A stretch of 64,000 nt of DNA from Zygotorulaspora mrakii (taxonomy: Eukaryota; Ascomycota; Saccharomycetes; Saccharomycetales; Saccharomycetaceae). Location of the stretch: NCBI RefSeq assembly GCF_013402915.1, contig NC_050723.1, positions 558,001 to 622,000 on the forward strand, in the 5' to 3' direction. Position 1 is the stretch's first letter, and the number at the start of each line of letters is the position of its first letter. Made by a program: the position numbers and the translations under genes. Below the pieces are notes generated by a model. That model did not search any database and was not told the origin of the DNA. It was given only the letters and a program-made list of their open reading frames with translations. Positions 9,201 through 19,371 of this stretch are shown here, piece after piece.

Positions 9201-10556
9201 TCATTTTTTTTCATCATCCAATAGCCACCTCCAGATTACATCTCTATCTTCTTTACCCTGACCATAATTCATGGAACGAGACTTCCCATGCCACACTACA
9301 CCAGCCCAACTTTTCCATCTTTGCCATAATGATGGTATGTATTCCTCTGCATATTTAGATGCCAATTGTTTATGCTGTAAGGATTGAGAACCAGTATGGT
9401 TATTTAGCATCGTCAGTCTCGTAACAGACCGCAGAACACGAAAGTTTGCACCCGTGACAAACAGTCCCATTACAATGGATGCAAAAACAATAACACCAAA
9501 TCCATAGTTGTTTTCTTCTATGAAGTTTTTTAGATTCATGCCGTAAAAAGCTGGAATTACTGTGGCAACAGTAAATCCCAACGTGTATATTGTAGCTTTC
9601 AATTCTAAAAGCATGAGAGAATTTCTATTTGCATCTAAAATGATGTTGACGATTTCTTCGGTAGATTTGATATCTTGAATTAGGGCTTCGGCTTGTTGTA
9701 CGTATTCATCACACTGAGTATAGTAAGTCTCTAGCAACATTTCTAAATCCGCAAAATCGTCTTCTTCAGGTTCCTTTTTCACTGTTAAGTACATCGCGGC
9801 TAAGTCGTCATCATTCTCTAGTAGTTCGTCCAAAACATCCCTAATCAATGAGGATTTTTGATAATATGAAGTTAAATTCTTTGATTTTATGAGCAGATCT
9901 CGCAAGCGCTCCCTGTTGACTTCATTCTCTAATTCACTTAGTATATGGCCACAAATACTCATGTGATGTTTAAGTTCAGTCTCCAAAGAACTCATTACAT
10001 TTATAAGCATGCTTTCTAGGGCTTTGTGTTCATAAAATTGTATTGAAGAGCTCCCCGTACTGTTATCCTTTGAAGACAATTTTGATTCCAGATCATACAT
10101 GAGGACACCTAATTTAGCTGCCGCTGAAGGGTTTACAGTATCGAATACAAATACACGATCCTTTTCGATGAGCGCTTTTATATGTAGCATATTGATTACT
10201 ATGCACGATTTCTTGACAATTATACTGGGAATAATATCAATCGCAGTGGTATCAATTTTTCGAAGATCGCGGGGATACAGTGAATGATCTCTCAAAAAGG
10301 CCCATTTTGGGAATTTTTCTGACACTGCAGTCACATCACCTCTCCCATTGAATACGGTACATGATACGTATGCGTCACTTGGTGTTATTGGCTTTAGCGA
10401 TAGCAACTGATTATTCTGTCGCGGTAAGGCTAGTGGGGATTTTGTTGGATCATAGGTGGAAATTCTTCTGGTAATGGTTCTCACAGCTCGTAAATTAAGC
10501 CATTTTATATTCGTTACGTTTGCGCACTGGAAACGTCGAAGCAATGTACATCTCAT
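9201..10556 (-). CDS. MRS2: Mrs2, mitochondrial inner-membrane magnesium channel
   Basis: 451 residues from ATG at 10556 (S. cerevisiae about 470). The longer open frame begins with GTG and is not the likely start. The N-terminus is a basic mitochondrial presequence (MRCTLLRRFQCANV, then many Arg/Ser). A long helical matrix domain follows (RDHSLYPRDLRKID, then the acidic DDDLAAMYLTVKKEPEEDDF). Two membrane segments near the C-terminus flank the invariant GMN selectivity motif (about 339-341, in AFYGMNLKNF). The C-terminal matrix tail is basic and Trp-rich. Family members (CorA/Mrs2/Alr1) form pentameric Mg2+ channels; Mrs2 supplies matrix Mg2+ and is needed for group II intron splicing in yeast mitochondria. 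Position next to VMA4 fits YOR334W. Confidence 0.97.
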   Translation of the reverse strand: MRCTLLRRFQCANVTNIKWLNLRAVRTITRRISTYDPTKSPLALPRQNNQLLSLKPITPSDAYVSCTVFNGRGDVTAVSEKFPKWAFLRDHSLYPRDLRKIDTTAIDIIPSIIVKKSCIVINMLHIKALIEKDRVFVFDTVNPSAAAKLGVLMYDLESKLSSKDNSTGSSSIQFYEHKALESMLINVMSSLETELKHHMSICGHILSELENEVNRERLRDLLIKSKNLTSYYQKSSLIRDVLDELLENDDDLAAMYLTVKKEPEEDDFADLEMLLETYYTQCDEYVQQAEALIQDIKSTEEIVNIILDANRNSLMLLELKATIYTLGFTVATVIPAFYGMNLKNFIEENNYGFGVIVFASIVMGLFVTGANFRVLRSVTRLTMLNNHTGSQSLQHKQLASKYAEEYIPSLWQRWKSWAGVVWHGKSRSMNYGQGKEDRDVIWRWLLDDEKK

Positions 10557-10817
10557 TACCGTTACGAGCAATGCCACAGATCGAAGTTTCCACTGTTAAT
10601 CAACTATTGGATATCTGGGGCTGGCTTTGACTAAATTTGGCTTTTTCTCACTGCATTGGAGGCAAACAAAACTAGCGAAGACACTCGCTCTTTTTGCCAT
10701 AACGTACAGAAACCATAAAAAAAGACACTCTCTCAAATAAGATTATCAAGCTTTTTTTGTTCATACTTAAGTACTTAACAACTACTGAAGTTGGACTCTT
10801 TCTAGGACAAAAAATTC

Positions 10818-11510
10818 TTAATCGAAGAACTTCCTTGTCTTTGAAGGTCCAAACATTTCTAGTCTGATGGCAGGCAAAGCCTCCTCGCTCAGTAATTTCA
10901 ATCTTTCCTCCAAGGTATTGTCGACGTCAATTTTACCTGCTTTATCGGTAACAATAACACCTCCAGCACAGTCTTTATCCAAAGTTTCATCCGAAATCAC
11001 AATGGCAACGTCCCTATTAGCCACTTCCTTGTATTCCTTGGCAATATCATCAACTAGCGATTGTACCAGTTTTTTATCCTTCTCTGTTACTTTAACAATA
11101 ACTTCAGGCTCCAACAACTTCAATGAGGCCTCTAGAATCAATGAATGAAGTACTGGCTTGTATTTCTTACCATTATTAGACAAGTTTTTCAATTCCTTCT
11201 TGGCTTGTTCGAAGAAAGCGTCTAGAGATTCCTCCCTAGCACTCAAAACTTTCAATCTCATTTTGTTCGCAATAGTAGATTTTGTGATTTGCTGTTTCAG
11301 AGAAGCTTTCTTCAATTTGTCCTCAAAATTAGAATCAATATTGCTAATCTCATTACGAACTATTCCAGTCTTTTCAATTTCGTACTCCTGGTCGGCCTTC
11401 AATTGCACCTCCTTTGCCTTCTCTTCAGCTTCCTTTCTGATGAACGCCTGCATTTTGTTCAACTCATCATTCACCTGGTTTGGTGTTAATGAAGTAATAA
11501 CCGATGCCAT
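10818..11510 (-). CDS. VMA4: V-type ATPase V1 subunit E
   Basis: A 230-residue protein (S. cerevisiae about 233), almost all helical. Key segments: [20 protein letters not shown] at the start, [18 protein letters not shown] in the middle, and [20 protein letters not shown] near the end, all near-identical to Vma4. Subunit E pairs with subunit G to form the peripheral stalks that tether the V1 motor to the V0 membrane sector of the vacuolar proton pump. The C-terminus ([10 protein letters not shown]) is the conserved globular end. ATG at 11510. It is divergent from MIP1 as in S. cerevisiae (YOR332W and YOR330C). Confidence 0.98.
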   Translation of the reverse strand: MASVITSLTPNQVNDELNKMQAFIRKEAEEKAKEVQLKADQEYEIEKTGIVRNEISNIDSNFEDKLKKASLKQQITKSTIANKMRLKVLSAREESLDAFFEQAKKELKNLSNNGKKYKPVLHSLILEASLKLLEPEVIVKVTEKDKKLVQSLVDDIAKEYKEVANRDVAIVISDETLDKDCAGGVIVTDKAGKIDVDNTLEERLKLLSEEALPAIRLEMFGPSKTRKFFD

Positions 11511-11926
11511 CCTGAATCACACTTGCCTTTACTTTATTCTCTGAGTTTCACTTCTCTTGCGACGCTTCCAATTCTCTAAAATTGTAGACTAACACCAGCA
11601 CTAGTCTAATTAACCAGAGAAATATATCTATGCAACTGATGCTCAACTTGCAGCCCCAGAACTACTTTCAAAGGGGTTTTATTCGATTCTCTTGTCACCT
11701 TACAACTTTCCAGCATTTGGCTGTAAAAACAAATCTCAGAAAAATTTACCCGAACTTGGATGGGGTAACCCGCATTTGGGTGCTTGATGGACAAAAAGCC
11801 ATCATGTAAACAAAGGGAAGCAAAACAACAGCGGGTACATCAAAGAACAATGGAAACATTTGGAGGTACTAGAGGAGTTGGGGCTATATTACGGGTACCT
11901 TGGTGAGTGTTCTGGGGGAGTATACA
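11511..11926. promoter_or_regulatory. VMA4/MIP1 divergent promoter with Reb1-like site
   Basis: Shared upstream region of VMA4 and MIP1. It carries a perfect Reb1 core TTACCCG at 11746-11752 and a similar TAACCCG about 20 bp further on. Reb1 is a general regulatory factor that keeps nucleosome-free regions at many yeast promoters. Its use here is inferred. Confidence 0.5.
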
Positions 11927-14900
11927 ATGCAAAAACAACGATTGATGAGAAATTGCAAGGTACGATCGTTTTTCGCAGCAGAAGTGGGTGCCCTGGCTAG
12001 GGATGGGGAAATCTGCCATGTGAGGATGATAGCCGGCAAAGAGCACCGTCTTAGACTGTATCGTTACCGCGGGTATTCTACCAAGGCGCGTACTGCTGGA
12101 AGCACAGGGAGCGCGGCGGCAGACGAATATGTCGGGGGTTTTAAGGAGCCGCCAAGAATTAATCCGGTGGGGATTCAGTATCTCAGTGAGTCGCTTCACC
12201 GGCAGCTTTTCGGCAACAAGAAGAATAGCCAGAGGGAGGATTTGTTATCACCTGAGAAAAAAAGGACGTTGGTCAATCTCGCGAAGCAGTCACTCGGTAG
12301 TTTCGACCTACTAGGGAAAAAGACATGCATCACAGAGCCCATTTCGTTTGAGTTACCCAAGTTGCAAGGCACTTCTTTGGACGAACACTTTCAGAAATTA
12401 GGTCATTTTGCGTCCGAACCGTACAAGACAATGGCCCTGAAGAAATTTACGAGCTTAGTTGCGAGGCCTTCCGAATGGATAAAAAGACCTGGATGGACGA
12501 GGTATGAACCCGGGAAAGCGCCAGAAAATGTTGGTTGGCCCCTAGAAGACACAATGGTTTTCGATGTGGAGACATTGTATAAGATTTCTCCTTATCCGAC
12601 CCTCGCAGTAGCCGTGACAAGCAAAGCCTGGTATCTATGGTGTTCGCCGTACATTTGTGGCAATAATTCTGTTGAACATTTGATTCCCATGGATACAACA
12701 AAAAAATCGAGACTAGTTATTGGACACAACGTAGCATATGATAGAGCTCGTGTCTTGGAGGAATACAACTTTGAAAATTCAAAGGCCTTTTTCATTGATA
12801 CACAATCGTTGCATATTGCTTCGTCCGGTCTTTGTTCCAGACAAAGACCGAGATTTATGAAGACTAAAAAATATTTGGGATTTCATTCTGATGAAAGAAA
12901 AAAAACTGAAAATGACGTAGATCTGGCTAGTGAACACGATCCTAGTTCTTCTGAAGCATTACTTCAAAACCTGGAGGATGATCCATGGCTAGGCGTTTCG
13001 GCAATGAACTCGTTACGCGATGTTGCATTCTTCCATTGTGGCATTCGAATGGATAAGGAGCCTAGAAATTTTTTTAGCAGTACAGATAGGAATATTGTTG
13101 TCGAAAACTTTAATCATTTGGTTAATTACTGTGCTACAGATGTTGAGACAACAAGTAGAGTCTTTGACAAAGTAATGCCTCTTTTCTTACAGAAATGCCC
13201 TCACCCTGTTTCCTTTGGAGCTCTTCGGTTTTTAAGTAGTTGTATCTTACCGACTCGCCATAGTGAATGGAACGACTATATTACACGCTGTGAAAAAATA
13301 TACCAGGAATCTAAAAAAAAAATTGAAGACAAAATCATTGAAATTATAGAACGTACAATAAAGTTAGCAAATGATGATAAAAGTATGGATTATATCAAGA
13401 ATGACCCGTGGTTATGTCAATTGGACTGGACAGTTAAACCGACAAAAATAACCAAAAAAGGTACCCCAGCTAAAAATCAAAAGTTTCCTGGCCTTCCAGA
13501 GTGGTACAGATCTCTGTTCCAGAATAAAACAGCCACAAGACCATCAATAACAATCAGATCAAGAAGTATCCCAATATTTTTCAGATTATCATGGGAAGGC
13601 TATCCTTGTGTATGGACGGATAACGATGGCTGGTGCTTTCCCGTTCCAGTCAATATGGTGGAGAAATTCAAGAATAAGAATTATTTTATTGCTAGCAAGG
13701 AATCCACTGATTATTATTTGCAGAGTATCAGTGGGGTAGGCTCTTCGGTAGATAAAAATCGGGCTTTATTCAAGGTCCCCCATCCAAACGGTCCCCAATT
13801 CAACTGTACCACTTTATTAAGTAAGCCATACATTCATTTTTTTGAAAAGGGAATATTGTCATCTGAATCTGATCTTGCCCACGAAGCGCTTCACATGAAC
13901 TCATCTGGCTCTTACTGGATGTCAAGTCGTGAACGCATTGGGTCACAATTTGTGGTACCACAGAATAGGTTTCCAAATCAGTTCAAAGATCTCAGCTCTA
14001 CCAAATCTCTGAAGAGCAAGAAGGATCTCGGTATTATCATACCCGGAATCATTCCAATGGGTACTGTTACAAGGAGAGCAGTGGAAAAGACATGGTTAAC
14101 AGCATCAAATGCAAAACCTAATAGAGTCGGCTCAGAGCTAAAAGCTCAAGTGAAAGCACCTGATGGATACTGCTTTGTTGGTGCAGATGTAGATAGCGAA
14201 GAACTTTGGATTGCTTCATTGGTGGGTGATTCCGTTTTCAATATTCATGGCGGAACAGCAATTGGTTGGATGTGTTTAGAAGGAACAAAAAATGAAGGAA
14301 CTGACCTTCATACCAAAACAGCTGAAATTTTGGGTTGCACTCGTAATGAGGCAAAAATCTTTAACTATGGCCGAATATATGGGGCTGGGGTTAAATTTGC
14401 AGCTCAGCTTCTGAAGAGGTTTAATCACTCTCTGACAGAGGAACAAGCAAAAGATACGGCAAAAAAACTTTACGAGAGTACAAAAGGTAAAACAAAAAGA
14501 TCTAAAATATTCAAGAAATTTTGGTATGGTGGATCTGAATCGATTTTGTTCAATAAGCTGGAAAGTATTGCTGAGCAAGACGAGCCTAGGACACCCGTTC
14601 TGGGATGCGGGATTACTGCATCTCTTCTGAAGAAGAATTTAGGTACAAATTCCTTTTTACCTTCAAGAATTAACTGGACAATCCAATCGTCAGGTGTGGA
14701 TTACTTGCATCTGTTGATTTGCTCCATGAACTATTTGATAACGAAATACAACATAGATGCACGCCTTTGCCTTTCTATTCATGATGAGATAAGATATTTG
14801 GTGGCTGATAAAGATAAGTACAGGGCTGCTATGGCCCTTCAAGTTAGCAATATATGGACAAGAGCCATATTTTGCGAACAATTGGGTATTGATGATCTGT

Positions 14901-15940
14901 CTCAAAACTGCGCTTTTTTCTCGGCTGTCGATATCGATCATGTTATGAGAAAAGAAGTTGATATGAGCTGTATTACCCCTTCTAACACAAACTCAATTCC
15001 CCACGGAGAATCATTCACTATCAATGAGCTTCTAAAAATTCCTGAAGGTGACTTGAAAGAATCAGTAAATAATGTTATGGACATTTCCAAATTTCCTTCA
15101 CATTATCGAGAGCCCGTTTTTTCTAAATACAATAAGGCCTATAAGAAAGATTTTTTGAATTTTTTTTTGAAAATGCAAATTCAAAACGCCAAATGGAAAG
15201 TTGACGCTCTAGAAGCGGAATATATTCGGGTAAAGACTTCTCAGGATTTCCAGAAGGATGGTTTAAGTGCATCCTTTGGTTTACTGGATTATCTCAAAGA
15301 CATCGAGGAAGGGAAGAAGCAAAGAGTTTCCATTATGGCGCAAGCTCCCTTCAAAGACTTTGATGAATATCACATGTCTTGTAACGATAAGAAACTTTCC
15401 AAAGCCTGTTCAAGCTCGCAACAAAAAGATAGCACTTCAATTTTGGATGACAGCTCTAAAACTAATAATGATCCTTCATCGAAAGCGACTCAAGACTCCT
15501 TGATCATCGAAGAGTTACATCGTGCCAATTCTGCTGACATATTTTCGACATTTCCAGAGTCTGCTGTGAAACGTAAGAAAAAGTACACATCCAACAATGC
15601 TGGTTCTGGAAGGAGGTCCAGGAAAGGCCCTGCGGGACGCAAAGTGTATGATGATTTTTATGATTCATCGAGTGCATCCGCAAAAAGGGTGTCTACTATC
15701 AAAGTTCCAATCGATGAAGTTGTCGAAGATGTACTCAGTTGTACAAGAGATACAAATCGCGAAGCTTTGAATCATATTTCGAAAGCAAGCCATAAGGCTA
15801 AGAGAAGAGGCACTCGAACTGAAAACCACTCTGAATCTAGTAATTATTATAGAGAAAGAGTATTAAGCGAAAATACTGGAGGTGTTTCAAATATACATAG
15901 ATCACGAAATGAAGAACTTCAGTCTTCAAAGGTACATTAG
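11927..15940 (+). CDS. MIP1: Mip1, mitochondrial DNA polymerase gamma catalytic subunit
   Basis: 1337 residues from the first in-frame ATG at 11927; a second ATG at 11945 is also possible. The N-terminus is Arg-rich (a presequence) and leads into RINPVGIQYLSESLHRQLFG, as in S. cerevisiae. The 3'-5' exonuclease has all three motifs: FDVETL (D213, E215), IGHNVAYDRARV (D272) and YCATDVE (Y401, D405). The family-A polymerase shows motif A GADVDSEELW (D754), motif B from R806 (RNEAKIFNYGRIYGAG) and motif C IHDEIR (H952-D953-E954). After about residue 1010 comes a fungal C-terminal extension rich in Ser, Lys and Asp, longer than in S. cerevisiae (whole protein about 1254). All catalytic acids are intact, so it should be a proofreading replicase for mtDNA. 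Confidence 0.97.
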   Translation: MQKQRLMRNCKVRSFFAAEVGALARDGEICHVRMIAGKEHRLRLYRYRGYSTKARTAGSTGSAAADEYVGGFKEPPRINPVGIQYLSESLHRQLFGNKKNSQREDLLSPEKKRTLVNLAKQSLGSFDLLGKKTCITEPISFELPKLQGTSLDEHFQKLGHFASEPYKTMALKKFTSLVARPSEWIKRPGWTRYEPGKAPENVGWPLEDTMVFDVETLYKISPYPTLAVAVTSKAWYLWCSPYICGNNSVEHLIPMDTTKKSRLVIGHNVAYDRARVLEEYNFENSKAFFIDTQSLHIASSGLCSRQRPRFMKTKKYLGFHSDERKKTENDVDLASEHDPSSSEALLQNLEDDPWLGVSAMNSLRDVAFFHCGIRMDKEPRNFFSSTDRNIVVENFNHLVNYCATDVETTSRVFDKVMPLFLQKCPHPVSFGALRFLSSCILPTRHSEWNDYITRCEKIYQESKKKIEDKIIEIIERTIKLANDDKSMDYIKNDPWLCQLDWTVKPTKITKKGTPAKNQKFPGLPEWYRSLFQNKTATRPSITIRSRSIPIFFRLSWEGYPCVWTDNDGWCFPVPVNMVEKFKNKNYFIASKESTDYYLQSISGVGSSVDKNRALFKVPHPNGPQFNCTTLLSKPYIHFFEKGILSSESDLAHEALHMNSSGSYWMSSRERIGSQFVVPQNRFPNQFKDLSSTKSLKSKKDLGIIIPGIIPMGTVTRRAVEKTWLTASNAKPNRVGSELKAQVKAPDGYCFVGADVDSEELWIASLVGDSVFNIHGGTAIGWMCLEGTKNEGTDLHTKTAEILGCTRNEAKIFNYGRIYGAGVKFAAQLLKRFNHSLTEEQAKDTAKKLYESTKGKTKRSKIFKKFWYGGSESILFNKLESIAEQDEPRTPVLGCGITASLLKKNLGTNSFLPSRINWTIQSSGVDYLHLLICSMNYLITKYNIDARLCLSIHDEIRYLVADKDKYRAAMALQVSNIWTRAIFCEQLGIDDLSQNCAFFSAVDIDHVMRKEVDMSCITPSNTNSIPHGESFTINELLKIPEGDLKESVNNVMDISKFPSHYREPVFSKYNKAYKKDFLNFFLKMQIQNAKWKVDALEAEYIRVKTSQDFQKDGLSASFGLLDYLKDIEEGKKQRVSIMAQAPFKDFDEYHMSCNDKKLSKACSSSQQKDSTSILDDSSKTNNDPSSKATQDSLIIEELHRANSADIFSTFPESAVKRKKKYTSNNAGSGRRSRKGPAGRKVYDDFYDSSSASAKRVSTIKVPIDEVVEDVLSCTRDTNREALNHISKASHKAKRRGTRTENHSESSNYYRERVLSENTGGVSNIHRSRNEELQSSKVH

Positions 15941-16012
15941 AGAACAATAACATAAAGCAGTTTGAATTTGTCTATATTAAATAGTAGCAAGAATAAGATT
16001 TAATGATGTTGT

Positions 16013-16792
16013 TTATGATGATTTATCACTGTGGCGCATCTTATACTGCTCTAAATGCGCCTGTAGCTCTTGTGATGTTTTAGTTGGCTGCAGAAATACG
16101 CTTATTAGCTCTTCTCCTACAATCGGGCCCCAGTTCAACACGTCTACAGTCCTGCTGGTTTCCGATCCATTTCTCGACTTCGTGGTATAGCCGTCTGCCG
16201 TAAAAACGTCGTTACCATACTTTACTGATCTTTCGCGCGAATGGGAGTCCCTCAATGGGTCAACGTTTGATGACTTAGCACTATTCTCTCTATTCGTTCC
16301 CTTTTCGTCAGCCAAAAGTAGACGTAAGGCAACACCTTGAGCGGCATTCCCTAAAAGGCCATTATTGTTGATTGAGTTTTTCTGATCCTTCAACTCACTC
16401 TCTGCGACCTCTGCGGCCAGCTCATATTCTTTTTTTCTGTCTTGATAACATTGGGTTATAAAAGTATCCGTATTACCATTTAATGGCTTATTGATTTCAT
16501 TCTGCAGTCGGTTCTTCTCCGACTCAATGTGCAGTTTATCTAAATTTCGTTGCTCCTTCGATTTAAGTAAATCATTTATATAAATTGATTTTGCTTCTTG
16601 TCGTACGAAACCTTGTCTCTCCTCTGGATCAAGGTTCTCTATATCAAATTCTGGTTCCTTATTGCCGGCTCTTTGCTTTTGCAGCTTGGCAGATTTTTTC
16701 TCAATATACCTCTTGAATCCCTTGCCATCATTATCATCATCACTTTCGCTGCCATAATCAGCAAAAACAGGCCTCCTCTTAGCCTTAACCAT
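16013..16792 (-). CDS. NSRP1/CCDC55-like coiled-coil protein, putative splicing-related
   Basis: 259 residues from ATG at 16792 (the longer frame begins with GTG). It starts MVKAKRRPVFADYGSESDDD, resembling the xxVFGNDSDDD start of human NSRP1. The segment KSIYINDLLKSKEQRNLDKL, then DTFITQCYQDRKKEYE about 35 residues on, follows the NSRP1 N-terminal domain pattern (YIxNLLKAxExRKxE ... EAFVTSAYKKKLQE). The rest is charged and disordered with a short conserved-looking end (VDVLNWGPIVGEELI). NSRP1 in animals is a nuclear-speckle alternative-splicing regulator; the yeast role is unknown. It lies between MIP1 and SCD5, where I recall no S. cerevisiae gene. The family call rests on motif pattern, so moderate. 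Confidence 0.6.
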   Translation of the reverse strand: MVKAKRRPVFADYGSESDDDNDGKGFKRYIEKKSAKLQKQRAGNKEPEFDIENLDPEERQGFVRQEAKSIYINDLLKSKEQRNLDKLHIESEKNRLQNEINKPLNGNTDTFITQCYQDRKKEYELAAEVAESELKDQKNSINNNGLLGNAAQGVALRLLLADEKGTNRENSAKSSNVDPLRDSHSRERSVKYGNDVFTADGYTTKSRNGSETSRTVDVLNWGPIVGEELISVFLQPTKTSQELQAHLEQYKMRHSDKSS

Positions 16793-16998
16793 CGATGCAA
16801 AGCCTACTTCAAGCACTCAGTAGTTCCAGGGAAGAAGCAAAAAGCATGGTTCATCTTTTTTTTTACCTAATTCATTTTTCAATCGCTTATTTATTAGTGT
16901 TTTGAAAAGGCGATAAAGGAGCCTTTTAAGATTTGTTCAAGAATAAGTATCGAATAGATGAAACAAGAAGAAAGTCGCAGCGGCAGTGGGTCGAATTA

Positions 16999-19371
16999 AT
17001 GTCTTTCGATTGGTTGAATATTCCGGGCCTAGCTGGTGAAGATGCTGATGTGAGCTCCGATCAATCGCGCAATTTACCGCTCCCAACGGTATCATTTGAT
17101 TTTGGTCCTTCAAATGTCATTCCCGACAATAATATTAGTAACTCTGCCAATGTTGCAGGTCTCGATACATATTCAGCATCAGGACCTGAGGTATTGAATG
17201 GGGTCAAGCAACAGACTAAAAGTGAATACAAAATTACTCCGCATCCACATTTTAATGCAGCTGGGGGGCATGATCAGCAGCTACATCAAACGGCAAGCAC
17301 CACAATCAATCATGCTGGCCAACTTTCGCGACCCTCGGGCCAAATTCATGAGGATCAGCATCAAACTCATGAAAAGAGTTTACAATGGCAGCAGTCGCAC
17401 ACGAAACCTTCTAATGAGAATATCCAACATCAATACCAAGAGACACCGGAAGATCTAAAGGTTCCCCTATCATTATCGCGGTCTCAATTGACAAGAGAAG
17501 AGGCACGAACTTATTTGAGATGGTATACTTTTATAACATTAAGAACACATGGAAAGCTGGTAAGATTATCCGATGTATTCAAATTCCTTTCAAACTTCAA
17601 CATTACTACGTTTTTAAAGGAAACAATATCAACAATTTTCAGGACTTGTAAAAATGCTTTGAATATTGGCCAATTCTTTGCCGTTCTGAGACTCATCTCG
17701 AAAGCTTTGGTAGAAGGTGTTGTTCCAAGTAGAAAGATGATACTACATAAAGCGCCAGTACCTCAACCAAGACCCATATTGAACAGCGACCACGAGAGTG
17801 AGGTTTATGAAGAAGTTGAAGATGAAGATGATAAAAAAATGGGCGGTAATCAAGAACACAAGGTCGACTTTGACTCCTTTGCTTCGTTGTTACTGACCGG
17901 TAAGTCTGAAAGAAAAAGGATAAGAAGAAAGATCAGAAACAGAGCAAGTAAAAACAAAAGAGTGAGGTTTTCTGAACATTTGACATTTCAGGAAGCGCCA
18001 TCACAAAGTGAGCATCGGAAAGAGCAGAATCAAGACGGAGAGGATGGTGATGATGAGGACGAAAATCCAGAAAGCGGTTTAGATTTCTCGTTACCGATGG
18101 ATCAGCTGTTGAAAAGACTAGCTCGAAGAAAAGATAAAAATACCGCATTAGTTTCATCTCTGCCAGATGAGAAATCAGAGACTGAAGAGGAGAAAGAAGT
18201 GCTGGAAGAAATGAAGGACTCTTTATCGCATTTTAAACAAATTCAAACTGTTGACCTTGCCTCTGTGGCACCTGCTCAATTGCCATCGATTATGGTAAAT
18301 GCTGATAGTAATGGCAGGGTACTTCTTGAGGGCCACGGCGTGCCTTCTCAACCTCCTTTGCAACCTTTGAAACCAACATCTACTGGATCTGCAAATTATC
18401 TGTTTAGGCAGCAGTATCATGGAAGTAATGATAACGGCGATAATGGTAGCGGTGGTGCAGCAAATAACCAATATTCGCCGTCATCTCAGCCTCAGCCTCA
18501 GTCACAATCTCAATTTTCAAACCAACCAGTGCTGCAGCCTTTGAAACCAACAGCCACTGGTTCTGCGAATTACTTGGTGCGCAACCATTTACCTTTGGAG
18601 AATCAGGACAACATGAATAAAACAACGAATGGTGCTCTTTTTACGAGCCCCCTGTCTAACGGTGTGGAACCTCTGAGACCAACTGCTACCGGCTCGGGTA
18701 ATCATTTGATGAAGCAACAATCGCATCAGCAGTTCGCTGGTCAGCTAAATCTACCAGGAAATGCACAGCTCTTAAGTCCGTCACAAAGTCCTGATGTAAT
18801 GGTTTCACCGCAAACAACGGGCCATTCTGGCCTAGGTATTAATATGCAAGCTCCACAGGCACGTATACCTCTTCAACAGCAAATCTCGCCTCAAGTAACT
18901 CCCCAGACTCAGCAGAGTGGATTTTTTCATAATACAGGGCAGAATCCAAGCATGCTCTCAGCACCAAATCCTGCTAGCAGCTACTTTCAGGCTCTTTTGT
19001 CTCACTCACCTTCGCCTAATTCGAGCAACTTGAATCTCCATCATCTGAATAACAATTCCAATGCACTTCAGAGTCCACAAAACAATCAACCTTTGACAAG
19101 TCAGTCTCGTGCCTCTTACAATAATGGGTACCAGTTCTACTCACCAGTCCCAGCTAATGCCCAACAGCAACAGGAACAGCATCAACAGCATCAACAGCAT
19201 CAACAACCACTGAGCCAAAACTATGCACAAAATATGGCATCACCGAACACTGGAATATACGGCGGAAGTATGCAACCAGCCCAGAGACCACAGAACGGTG
19301 ATATTCTGGGTGATCTACAAAGTTTACAACAACAGGTAAACGCATTACAAAACGTATATGGCAGGCGATGA
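16999..19371 (+). CDS. SCD5: Scd5, endocytic actin-patch adaptor for protein phosphatase 1
   Basis: 790 residues from ATG at 16999, which gives MSFDWLNIPGL, the family N-terminus; the longer frame begins with TTG. The middle carries an RVxF-type PP1 docking motif R321VRF324. Three spaced repeats of the type PLKPTxTGSANYL begin near residues 456, 514 and 558. Each contains LxxTxTG, the Prk1/Ark1 kinase target. The C-terminal half is Gln/Asn/Pro-rich (with QQ/HQ runs near 19165-19210). In S. cerevisiae Scd5 brings Glc7 to cortical endocytic sites and is switched off by Prk1 phosphorylation, so all the regulatory parts are here. It precedes SNC in the same orientation, as YOR329C and YOR327C do. 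Confidence 0.95.
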   Translation: MSFDWLNIPGLAGEDADVSSDQSRNLPLPTVSFDFGPSNVIPDNNISNSANVAGLDTYSASGPEVLNGVKQQTKSEYKITPHPHFNAAGGHDQQLHQTASTTINHAGQLSRPSGQIHEDQHQTHEKSLQWQQSHTKPSNENIQHQYQETPEDLKVPLSLSRSQLTREEARTYLRWYTFITLRTHGKLVRLSDVFKFLSNFNITTFLKETISTIFRTCKNALNIGQFFAVLRLISKALVEGVVPSRKMILHKAPVPQPRPILNSDHESEVYEEVEDEDDKKMGGNQEHKVDFDSFASLLLTGKSERKRIRRKIRNRASKNKRVRFSEHLTFQEAPSQSEHRKEQNQDGEDGDDEDENPESGLDFSLPMDQLLKRLARRKDKNTALVSSLPDEKSETEEEKEVLEEMKDSLSHFKQIQTVDLASVAPAQLPSIMVNADSNGRVLLEGHGVPSQPPLQPLKPTSTGSANYLFRQQYHGSNDNGDNGSGGAANNQYSPSSQPQPQSQSQFSNQPVLQPLKPTATGSANYLVRNHLPLENQDNMNKTTNGALFTSPLSNGVEPLRPTATGSGNHLMKQQSHQQFAGQLNLPGNAQLLSPSQSPDVMVSPQTTGHSGLGINMQAPQARIPLQQQISPQVTPQTQQSGFFHNTGQNPSMLSAPNPASSYFQALLSHSPSPNSSNLNLHHLNNNSNALQSPQNNQPLTSQSRASYNNGYQFYSPVPANAQQQQEQHQQHQQHQQPLSQNYAQNMASPNTGIYGGSMQPAQRPQNGDILGDLQSLQQQVNALQNVYGRR

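Noticed and set aside
9201..10577. Non-ATG longer starts (GTG/TTG) for MRS2, GIP4, MIP1, SCD5, FRT, PMT2, FUN26, CCR4, GAL11 and the NSRP1-like gene
   Set aside because: In each case the first in-frame ATG, and where known the conserved N-terminus, fits better; no presequence-like reason to invoke a non-AUG start as at ALA1.
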